This document shows positions 45,929-52,215 of a DNA stretch of 64,000 nucleotides, piece by piece. Numbering within the stretch: position 1 is the first letter of the stretch; each line of letters opens with the position of its first letter. A program made the translations under genes and the position numbers. The notes beneath the pieces are model-generated. The model was not told where the DNA came from, ran no database searches, and saw only the letters and a list, made by a program, of their open reading frames with translations. The DNA comes from an uncultured Desulfovibrio sp. (GTDB taxonomy: Bacteria > Desulfobacterota > Desulfovibrionia > Desulfovibrionales > Desulfovibrionaceae), in assembly GCA_934546745.1 (NCBI GenBank), contig CAKTDV010000005.1, positions 1 to 64,000 on the forward strand. Direction: 5' to 3'.

Positions 45929-45965
45929 GCCGCCGACGCGCACTGCGCGGCGGCGGTAATTTTTT
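45929..45965 (+). terminator. Rho-independent terminator of the metallophore operon
   Basis: GCCGCCG (45929-45935) pairs with CGGCGGC (45948-45954), extended inward by CGC/GCG, and TAATTTTTT follows. It begins 13 bases after the phosphopantetheinyl transferase stop and marks the right end of a transcription unit of about 26 kb. Confidence 0.75.
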
Positions 45966-45993
45966 GACATCCCGGCGTTGGGCAAACGATACA
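45964..45993 (+). promoter_or_regulatory. Possible promoter for the small gene at 46141
   Basis: TTGACA (45964-45969) is followed after 18 bases by GATACA (45988-45993). The -35 is a consensus match and the -10 is mediocre. It sits just past the operon terminator and about 150 bases before the next start codon. Confidence 0.4.
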
Positions 45994-46140
45994 GCCGCGG
46001 AGAGATTTTCATCCCGCGAAAATGAGCGTAACAATAATCCAGAGGCTATTGCTTTCGAAGTTTGTTAACAAAAAAGCGCTGTCCGCATCTGTGGAAAAAA
46101 TGCCGTTTTTTCTTGCGGTCAGACGCTTGGAGGCACGATC

Positions 46141-46539
46141 ATGACGACATTCAGTTTCGAATATGAAAAGGTTGGCGGCATTCCGAATTTCGACGCGATC
46201 CCCGCGGATGATCTCGCGGCGTTCTTCCGCACCGCGTCCGCCATGCGCGGCAGCCGGGTAAAAATTCTGAAAGCGCATTTCGGCTGTGAGAATCAGACAG
46301 CAACAGCCCGTCAGTTGTCTGTGCTGATGGGCTATAAAAACCACAACGCCATTAATCTGCAATACGGAAGCTTTGCCAAATCTCTCGCCTTGGAGTTTGG
46401 GATACCAGACAAGAATTCTCATCCGCGATCTTTTGACTGGCTTCGCTTTCTTGTGCATTTTTCCCATCCATTGCAGGAAGAATGCCAGCTGCATCTCAAA
46501 GAAAACGTTGTACAGGCGTTGCGGCAACTTGGCTGGTAA
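46141..46539 (+). CDS. Hypothetical protein with a segment seen in N-termini of HNH-type restriction enzymes
   Basis: This 132-residue protein has no full-length family assignment. The segment ARQLSVLMGYKNHNAINLQY resembles a helix-turn-helix-like stretch that I associate with the N-terminal region of some HNH endonuclease/restriction-type proteins. No HNH, PD-(D/E)xK or other nuclease motif follows. It could be a stand-alone small protein or the remnant of a larger gene. The start at 46141 has GGAGG upstream. The preceding 150 bases are clearly more AT-rich than the surroundings, and a toxin-antitoxin pair lies just downstream on the other strand, suggesting a small accessory patch. Confidence 0.55.
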   Translation: MTTFSFEYEKVGGIPNFDAIPADDLAAFFRTASAMRGSRVKILKAHFGCENQTATARQLSVLMGYKNHNAINLQYGSFAKSLALEFGIPDKNSHPRSFDWLRFLVHFSHPLQEECQLHLKENVVQALRQLGW

Positions 46540-46635
46540 CGCAAGTCGCGGAGAACCCGCCCCTGCCCAAGGGCAATATTTTCCTGAAAACACCACGCGA
46601 GATAACGCCCGCCAAGCACGTCCATCCAACCGCAA

Positions 46636-46920
46636 TCAAATGCGCTTGCGGGCCAACTCGTACACAGACAGACGTTCCCGTTTGCCGACGCTCACGACGG
46701 TAACAAAGAGGTAGCCGTCTTCCACCCGATAGACGAGACGATAACCGGCAGCCCGGAGCTTGATTTTATAGCAGTCCGGCATTCCCGAAAGCGCAGCTGA
46801 GGGAACGCGCGGACACTCCAGGCGTTCCTCCAGCTTTTTCTTGAAAGACTCCCGTAGAGGAGCGGCGAGCTTCCGCCATTCTTTCAGAGCCAGTTCATGG
46901 AAACGCAGCTTATAGCTCAT
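46636..46920 (-). CDS. RelE/StbE-family toxin
   Basis: This 94-residue RelE/ParE-superfamily protein has YKLRFHELALKEWRKLAAPLRESFKKKL at the N-terminus, then YKIKLRAAGYRLVYRVEDGYLFVTVVSVGKRERLSVYELA. This is the typical ribosome-dependent mRNA interferase layout, with basic residues before the last strands. It would cleave mRNA in the ribosomal A site when freed from its antitoxin. Its start overlaps the antitoxin gene end by 11 bases, so antitoxin is made first. The subfamily looks closest to StbE/RelE of Gram-negative bacteria. Confidence 0.85.
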   Translation of the reverse strand: MSYKLRFHELALKEWRKLAAPLRESFKKKLEERLECPRVPSAALSGMPDCYKIKLRAAGYRLVYRVEDGYLFVTVVSVGKRERLSVYELARKRI

Positions 46921-47155
46921 CGAGCGTCATCTCAATAAAGGGGCCATCTCCCCTCTCCGCAACGATCTTTCTGTCCTCGGCATCTTCCAGCAATTCAAGC
47001 AGTCTTTCATAATAACGGGCCGGAAGGAGATAGGCTTCCGGCCTGTTATGATGCAGTACGGCTATCGGGCCGTTTCGCGAAGCCGCCAGAATATCCGAAA
47101 AATTACGCTGCAGCTCCGTGACGCTGACGGAAATACCGGCATGAAGCGTATCCAT
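46910..47155 (-). CDS. RelB/StbD (Phd-fold) antitoxin
   Basis: This 81-residue protein has a Phd/YefM-like N-terminal DNA-binding half (ISVSVTELQRNFSDILAASRNGPIAVLHHNRPEAYLLPARYYERLL) and an acidic C-terminal tail (ERGDGPFIEMTLDEL) that should wrap the toxin. The start at 47155 (MDTLHAG) fits the family. The frame is open upstream to 47248, but that part is Cys/Arg-rich and unlike antitoxins. It probably represses its own operon. Confidence 0.82.
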   Translation of the reverse strand: MDTLHAGISVSVTELQRNFSDILAASRNGPIAVLHHNRPEAYLLPARYYERLLELLEDAEDRKIVAERGDGPFIEMTLDEL

Positions 47156-47267
47156 AAAAAACACCTTTTTCTGGTTTCCCCAAAAGCATGTTGCTGAAGA
47201 TACGGCAAACGGCCTCAAATGACGCCTGAAACACCTCCGGCAGCCCATTCTCCCGGCGACGCAGCCC

Positions 47268-47393
47268 TCAGCGGCTGCCCATGCCCATACGCACGGCCTG
47301 TTCCCCCCGGACGGAAACCCCGGAGCAACCGCCCGCCGCCAGCAGTGCCAGCGTCAGCATCAGCGCCAGCCACCACGGAACGCGGCGGATCAT
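47268..47393 (-). CDS. Small putative lipoprotein (41 residues) coupled to cysE
   Basis: The frame encodes 41 residues: MIRRVPWWLALMLTLALLAA, a Gly-Gly-Cys, and a short tail (SGVSVRGEQAVRMGMGSR). The hydrophobic segment followed by Cys at 23 looks like a lipoprotein signal, although the residue at -3 is Ala rather than Leu. Its ATG shares a base with the cysE stop (TGATG), so translation should be coupled. Small proteins of this form are, as I recall, found in Desulfovibrio, but the family has no function that I know of. Coding is inferred from the coupling and the signal-like composition. Confidence 0.5.
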   Translation of the reverse strand: MIRRVPWWLALMLTLALLAAGGCSGVSVRGEQAVRMGMGSR

Positions 47394-48316
47394 CAGCGCG
47401 AACGCTCCTGCGAGATCCTTGCGCCGGCGGGAACGTCCGCCGTAATCCAGACATTGCCGCCGATGACCGCGCCGCGCCCGACGGTCACACGGCCGAGAAT
47501 GGTCGCTCCGGCATAGACCGTGACGCCGTCCTCAAGAATGGGATGCCGGGCGATGCCCTTGACCAGCGTCCCGTCGGGATTCTTGGGGAAGGAGAGCGCG
47601 CCCAGCGTAACGCCCTGATACAGGCGGCACCCGCGCCCGATGACGCAGGTCTCGCCCACGACGACGCCGGTGCCGTGATCGATGAAAAATTCCTCGCCGA
47701 TGGTCGCGCCGGGGTGGATGTCGATACCCGTGTGCGCATGGGCCATCTCGGCGATGATGCGGGGAATCAGCGGCACCTGCAACCCGTAGAGCGCATGGGC
47801 GATACGCTGATGGGTCATGGCGTACATGGAGGGATAGCAGAAGATGGTCTCGCCGGGGCTGGTGGCGGCGGGGTCGCCCTCATAGCCCGCCTGGGCGTCT
47901 CCCGCCAGCAGATCGCGGATGCCCGGCAGGCAGTCCATGAAGGCCAGGGCCTTGGCGGCGCTTTCCTGCCCGCACCGGGGGCAGCTGCCGTCCGTGCCGC
48001 AGGCGAAGCAGAGGCCGCAGCGGATCTGATCCGCCAGCAGGCGATACACGCTGTCAAGGTTGGCCGCCACATGATGCCGCATGGAGGCGACCCGCACCCT
48101 GCTCGGGCCGAAAAAGCCGGGGAACAGGGCGGCGCGCAGCCGATCCATGATTTCACGCAACACTATCAGGGAAGGCATGGGCGCGCCGTGGGCCGGACGG
48201 TGCCACACCTTGTCCAGCGACGACGGATGGCAGAGGCGTTCCGTCACCGCGTCGATATGGCGCATGGCTTCCGCGCCGTCATGCCGGATTTCTGGAATAT
48301 ACTGTTCGCTTTGCAT
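47393..48316 (-). CDS. cysE: Serine O-acetyltransferase (EpsC/CysE type)
   Basis: This 307-residue enzyme makes O-acetylserine, the precursor of cysteine. The left-handed beta-helix hexapeptide repeats run through GIDIHPGATIGEEFFIDHGTGVVVGETCVIGRGCRLYQGVTLG to GAVIGGNVW. HPGATIG and DHGTGVVVGE hold the catalytic His/Asp and CoA-binding residues. The N-terminal helical half contains an unusual Cys cluster (CGLCFACGTDGSCPRCG, near residues 100-116) that could bind a metal. The start has AAAGGA upstream. It lies about 2.4 kb from a metallophore operon that consumes cysteine, but there is no shared transcript. Confidence 0.9.
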   Translation of the reverse strand: MQSEQYIPEIRHDGAEAMRHIDAVTERLCHPSSLDKVWHRPAHGAPMPSLIVLREIMDRLRAALFPGFFGPSRVRVASMRHHVAANLDSVYRLLADQIRCGLCFACGTDGSCPRCGQESAAKALAFMDCLPGIRDLLAGDAQAGYEGDPAATSPGETIFCYPSMYAMTHQRIAHALYGLQVPLIPRIIAEMAHAHTGIDIHPGATIGEEFFIDHGTGVVVGETCVIGRGCRLYQGVTLGALSFPKNPDGTLVKGIARHPILEDGVTVYAGATILGRVTVGRGAVIGGNVWITADVPAGARISQERSR

Positions 48317-48505
48317 ACCAAGTTCCTTTCAGGTTTGCGCCCCTCTCCCGCCCCGAGAACGCGGCGGCCCACGCGCGGAGGCGGCGTACTGACCGCGTTT
48401 TTCCCGTAAAACGCGCTGTTCCGGGGGGATTCAGGGGGAAGCGCTGGCTGTGTCCGATACCACAGCATACACCCTGTGCCCACGATTCCGCAACGGCATA
48501 CGCCC

Positions 48506-48532
48506 TTAAGTTTTTCGCCGAAGCGCCGATAA
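48506..48532 (+). promoter_or_regulatory. Sigma-28 (FliA) flagellar promoter
   Basis: TTAAGTTT (48506-48513), 11 bases, then GCCGATAA (48525-48532) matches the FliA consensus TAAAGTTT-N11-GCCGATAA at all but one position. The spacing to the next start codon at 48563 is 30 bases. This ties the small downstream gene to the late flagellar regulon. Confidence 0.75.
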
Positions 48533-48562
48533 AAGGGATAACCGCCTTCAAGGAGAAAACGT

Positions 48563-48742
48563 ATGGAAAGTCTGGAATCCGTACAGGCCAGTATCAACGT
48601 AGCTCTGTCGCGTTCCATCATGGAAATGCAGTCCAACATGGCCGCCGCGCTTATCCACGGCAGCCTTCAGGCGCCCGACGGCGCGCACGAAGCCGCCCTG
48701 GCGGCGCACGGCATCGGCACAAAGCTGAACGTGGTCGCCTGA
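48563..48742 (+). CDS. Small YjfB-like putative motility protein
   Basis: This 59-residue protein reads MESLESVQASINVALSRSIM followed by an Ala/Met-rich helix and the ending GIGTKLNVVA. The amphipathic helical pattern resembles the YjfB putative motility family (about 60 residues). The assignment is strengthened by a near-consensus sigma-28 promoter 30 bases upstream, an AGGAG ribosome site at 48551-48555 and a terminator right after the stop, so it is a single-gene transcript. The molecular role of YjfB proteins is not established. Confidence 0.65.
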   Translation: MESLESVQASINVALSRSIMEMQSNMAAALIHGSLQAPDGAHEAALAAHGIGTKLNVVA

Positions 48743-48745
48743 CGC

Positions 48746-48769
48746 GGCCGGAGCGGCCCATTCTTTTTT
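48746..48769 (+). terminator. Rho-independent terminator after the YjfB-like gene
   Basis: GGCCG (48746-48750) and CGGCC (48754-48758) form a short GC stem with a three-base loop, followed by a T-rich run (48761-48769). It starts four bases after the stop codon. Confidence 0.65.
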
Positions 48770-48891
48770 AGGGAACGCCACCCGTTTCACAGCGTCCGCC
48801 GCCCTCACGCCGCGGACGCTTTTTCCGTTCCCATGCCCGGAACCTTTTCATCGTGAAAACGCGGCGGGGCCGGCGCGCGCGGAGGAAAGCA

Positions 48892-50148
48892 TTGCCTTTG
48901 GCACGGCATACGGCTATGACGATCCCCATGCAGCATTCCTTGCGTTCCCCTTCCGCCGCCATGTCCCGCAAAGGCCGCCTCCTTGGCGCGGGCCTGCTCC
49001 TTCTGTCCCTGGCCGCCGCCTTTTTCCTTCTGGGCGGAACGGGCGGTCCCGGCCCCATGCCCGCCCCGACCGTTCCCGTCCGGGTGGCGGCGGTCAGGCA
49101 ACAGTCCATGCCCCTCTTCCTCAACGGTCTGGGTACCGTGACGCCATCGGCGGACGTTCTCGTCACCAGCCGCGTCGACGGACAACTCCTGCGGCTGCAC
49201 TTTTCCGAGGGCCAGCGCGTGAAGGCCGGAGATCTGCTGGCGGAAATCGACCCGCGCCCCTTCGCGGCGGCGCTGGCCGAGGCACGTGGCACCCTGCGCA
49301 AGGAGAAAGCCCAGCTGGACAACGCCCGTCAGGATCTCGAACGCTACGCCAGACTTGCCGCGAGTGACTACATCTCCCGGCAACAGTACGAAAACCAGCG
49401 CGCAAGCGTGCGCCAGTACGAGGGAGCCGTGGCCGCCAGCGAGGCCGCCGTGGCCTCCGCCGCCCTGCAACTGGACTACAGCCGCATCACCGCCCCCGTA
49501 TCGGGACGCCTCGGCCTGCGCCATGTGGACGAAGGCAACATGGTGAAAGCCTCGGATACCGAGGGACTGGTGCGCATCACCGAGGCGACGCCCTGCTACG
49601 TGGTGTTTACCCTGCCCGAAAACCGTGTGCCGCTGGTAAGCGGGGCGCTGCGCCGCGCGGAACAGACCACGCGGGAAACGGAACACAACGCCACGCGCCC
49701 GCTGGTACAGGCATGGGACAGGGAACAGAAAGAGCTGCTCGCCTTCGGCGAACTGCTCTCCATGGACAACCGCATTGATCAGGCCACGGGCACCGTGCGC
49801 CTCAAGGCCCTGTTCGCCAATGAGGATCTGTCGCTCTACCCCAATCAGTTCGTCAACGCCCGCGTTCTTGTGGACGAACTGCCCGATGCCCTGACCATCC
49901 CCACAGCGGCGGTGCAACTGGGCAGCCGGGGCTCCTACGTCTACGTGGTGGACGGAGAACATATCGCCCATGTGCGCACGATCACTCCCGGCATCGCCAC
50001 CAATGCCCTGACGGTTGTGGAACAGGGGCTGGAAGCCGGGGAAACGGTCGTGGTGGACGGCCTGGATCGCCTGCGCGACGGCCTGAGCGTCAGCATCGCC
50101 GCCACCGCCGAAACGCCCAGGGCCGAAGACCCCCGCCCCGCCCCCTGA
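48892..50148 (+). CDS. RND efflux periplasmic adaptor (MdtA/HlyD family), no pump gene adjacent
   Basis: This membrane-fusion protein of about 418 residues has an N-terminal anchor or signal (GRLLGAGLLLLSLAAAFFLLGG) and a lipoyl/barrel-sandwich half (LRLHFSEGQRVKAGDLLAEIDPRPF). A coiled-coil hairpin (EKAQLDNARQDLERYARLAASDYISRQQYENQ...) is followed by the second lipoyl half (LDYSRITAPVSGRLGLR) and the beta-barrel/membrane-proximal domain. No RND pump or TolC-type gene lies next to it; the pump may be elsewhere or lost. The TTG at 48892 is favoured because GGAGG precedes it by six bases. ATG codons at 48916 and 48961 are alternatives. Confidence 0.85.
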   Translation: MPLARHTAMTIPMQHSLRSPSAAMSRKGRLLGAGLLLLSLAAAFFLLGGTGGPGPMPAPTVPVRVAAVRQQSMPLFLNGLGTVTPSADVLVTSRVDGQLLRLHFSEGQRVKAGDLLAEIDPRPFAAALAEARGTLRKEKAQLDNARQDLERYARLAASDYISRQQYENQRASVRQYEGAVAASEAAVASAALQLDYSRITAPVSGRLGLRHVDEGNMVKASDTEGLVRITEATPCYVVFTLPENRVPLVSGALRRAEQTTRETEHNATRPLVQAWDREQKELLAFGELLSMDNRIDQATGTVRLKALFANEDLSLYPNQFVNARVLVDELPDALTIPTAAVQLGSRGSYVYVVDGEHIAHVRTITPGIATNALTVVEQGLEAGETVVVDGLDRLRDGLSVSIAATAETPRAEDPRPAP

Positions 50149-50433
50149 AACATGGCCCGCGGGCAGCCTGTTCCCGCGCCGCCGGACGGGGGGAGGCCCT
50201 TCCCCGGCGCCGGGGGCCGGGGCGCAAGCCCACCGTATCACAGCCATGATAAAAGCGCCTTCCCGCATTTTTCCGTACATTGCCAATAGGGAGCCTTTCG
50301 TTTAGACTGAAGCCCTCCGCGGGCATGAGGGCGGCAAACGCGGCCGCTCCTGGCGCGTGGGAAAACCCCTTTTCCCCCCGCCGCGCGCGGGCGGCGCCGC
50401 AAACTGTTTTAAAGAGACGAGAGGAGCCTTTCT

Positions 50434-51864
50434 ATGCAACGTTGCTGGTCAATGGTTTTCACCCTGCTGTTGCTTCTGGGAGCGCCCGCGCTGGCGCTGG
50501 CCGCCGGGGGCGATCATCCCACCATCCCCGGCCCGGAACTGTCCGCGGCGTGGGTCATTCCCTTTGCCTGCATGCTGCTGTCCATCGCTGCCATGCCGCT
50601 GGCCGCGCCGCATTTCTGGGAACACCATTTCGGTAAAATCGCCGTCTTCTGGGGGCTGGCCTTTCTGATTCCCTGCGCCTTTGCCTACGGGTTCAGCACG
50701 GCGCTCTATGAAATGATGCACGCCATTCTGGGCGAGTACGTGCCCTTCATCATCCTGCTGTTCGCGCTCTTTACCGTGGCGGGAGGCGTGCGCCTGACAG
50801 GCTCGCTCGTGGGGCGTCCGTGCGTGAATACGGCCATTCTGGCCGTGGGCACCATCCTCGCAAGCTGGATGGGGACGACCGGCGCGGCCATGCTGCTTAT
50901 CCGCCCGCTGCTGCGCGCCAACGCCCACCGCAGATACCGCGCCCATTCCGTGGTCTTCTTTATCTTCCTGGTAGCCAATATCGGCGGATCCCTGACGCCT
51001 CTGGGCGACCCGCCGCTGTTCCTCGGCTTTCTCAAGGGCGTGAGCTTTTTCTGGACAACGCAGTATCTCTTCGTCAAGACGCTGCTCATGTCGCTGGCGC
51101 TCCTCGGCATCTATTTCACGCTGGATACCGTCCTCTATGCGAAGGAAGGCAGGCCGGAGCCGCCGCACGATCCCGATGCCAAAGAGGAAAAGATCGGCTT
51201 TGACGGCAAGATCAACTTCCTCTTCCTTGGCTGCGTGGTGGTGACCGTCCTCGCTTCCGGTCTGATGCAGCTGGGCACGGCCTTCACCGTCTACGGCGTC
51301 CCCATCGAAGGGCAGAACCTCCTGCGCGACATCGCGCTGCTTGCCATCGCCGGTCTGTCCCTCAAGTTCACCAGCAAGCGTTGCCGCGAACTCAACGGGT
51401 TCTCGTGGGCGCCCATTGAGGAGGTGGCCAAGCTCTTCCTCGGCATTTTCATCAGTATGATTCCGGCCATAGCCATTCTGCGCGCGGGCACGGACGGCGC
51501 GCTCTCCAGCCTCATCCACCTTGTCTTTGATGAGAGCGGCGCGCCTTCCAACGCCATGTTCTTCTGGCTGACGGGCCTGCTGTCCAGCTTCCTTGACAAC
51601 GCGCCGACCTACCTCGTCTTCTTCAACACGGCGGGCGGCGATCCACAGTTGCTGATGAACGACATGTCGACCACGCTGGTCGCCATTTCCGCGGGGGCTG
51701 TGTTCATGGGCGCCAACAGCTATATCGGCAACGCCCCCAATTTCATGGTGCGTTCCATCGCTGAGGATCAGGGCGTCAGGATGCCCAGCTTCTTTGGCTA
51801 CATGCTCTGGTCCGGCGGTATCCTTGTGCCGCTCTTCCTGATTCTGACGTTCCTTTTCTTCTAG
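50434..51864 (+). CDS. nhaD: NhaD-type sodium:proton antiporter (ion transporter superfamily)
   Basis: This 476-residue inner-membrane protein has a cleavable-looking N-terminus (LLLLLGAPALALAAGG) and about twelve spans. ASWMGTTGAAMLLIRPLLRAN and NIGGSLTPLGDPPLFLGFLKG form one half-motif. LSSFLDNAPTYLVFFNTAGG and MGANSYIGNAPNFMVRSIAE form the matching one. This repeat pair is typical of NhaD/ArsB-like ion transporters, with Asp and Asn in the broken-helix motifs. Na+/H+ exchange is the usual activity; dicarboxylate or other substrates are less likely. The start has GAGAGGAG upstream. A 54-nt palindrome lies just after its stop. Confidence 0.82.
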   Translation: MQRCWSMVFTLLLLLGAPALALAAGGDHPTIPGPELSAAWVIPFACMLLSIAAMPLAAPHFWEHHFGKIAVFWGLAFLIPCAFAYGFSTALYEMMHAILGEYVPFIILLFALFTVAGGVRLTGSLVGRPCVNTAILAVGTILASWMGTTGAAMLLIRPLLRANAHRRYRAHSVVFFIFLVANIGGSLTPLGDPPLFLGFLKGVSFFWTTQYLFVKTLLMSLALLGIYFTLDTVLYAKEGRPEPPHDPDAKEEKIGFDGKINFLFLGCVVVTVLASGLMQLGTAFTVYGVPIEGQNLLRDIALLAIAGLSLKFTSKRCRELNGFSWAPIEEVAKLFLGIFISMIPAIAILRAGTDGALSSLIHLVFDESGAPSNAMFFWLTGLLSSFLDNAPTYLVFFNTAGGDPQLLMNDMSTTLVAISAGAVFMGANSYIGNAPNFMVRSIAEDQGVRMPSFFGYMLWSGGILVPLFLILTFLFF

Positions 51865-51882
51865 GGCATTCTTTCCATTCAC

Positions 51883-51936
51883 GCATACATGGGAACAGCC
51901 CGGTAACGCGCGTTGCCGGGCTGTTCCCATGTATGC
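51883..51936. repeat. 54-nt near-perfect palindrome after nhaD
   Basis: Two exact 21-base arms (51883-51903 and 51916-51936) flank a 12-base centre that is itself palindromic except for one T/G pair. The RNA would fold into one uninterrupted hairpin of about 27 bp, beginning 19 bases after the stop codon. No T-run follows on either side, so it is not a standard rho-independent terminator. RNase processing, mRNA 3'-end protection or a protein-binding site are possible. Confidence 0.85.
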
Positions 51937-52105
51937 CGCTCCCCTCCAGCCAGAGGCTTCCCCTTCAAGGAGACATCTCCCACGCGGACACGCCGCGTCT
52001 CCGATGCAAAAGGCAGGCGTCCTGTTGCGAAAAAGGGTTGTGGCGGCTGTACCGCGTATGCAAAAATATCCGGGAACCCTGCCCGCGGGCGGAGAGGGAC
52101 GTGCC

Positions 52106-52146
52106 TTGACGCATACGTGGGGTCATGCTAGTGGAGAATCATTCTC
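52106..52146 (+). promoter_or_regulatory. Promoter-like element with Fur-box-like palindrome upstream of cstA
   Basis: TTGACG (52106-52111) and TAGTGG (52129-52134) are 17 bases apart. The perfect palindrome GAGAAT-C-ATTCTC (52134-52146) overlaps the -10 end and covers the expected start of transcription. Its form matches the classic 7-1-7 Fur box core. The rest of 51937-52105 holds no supported gene. The match is seen; control by iron, or by another dyad-binding regulator, is inferred. Confidence 0.5.
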
Positions 52147-52215
52147 GATAGGCTACAAACGCCGCAAACGCTTTTCCAGCTCGTTGCGGCAAACTTCTGT
52201 TCCAGGAGGCCCCGT

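Noticed and set aside
47215..47454. 79-codon minus-strand frame after cysE
   Set aside because: It is Arg/Gly-rich with no signal or ribosome site. The alternative frame in the same place gives the 41-residue lipoprotein-like gene coupled to the cysE stop.
50149..50433. Riboswitch or long leader before nhaD
   Set aside because: The 285-base gap has GC-rich inverted segments but no pattern of a known sodium or other riboswitch that I can recognise.
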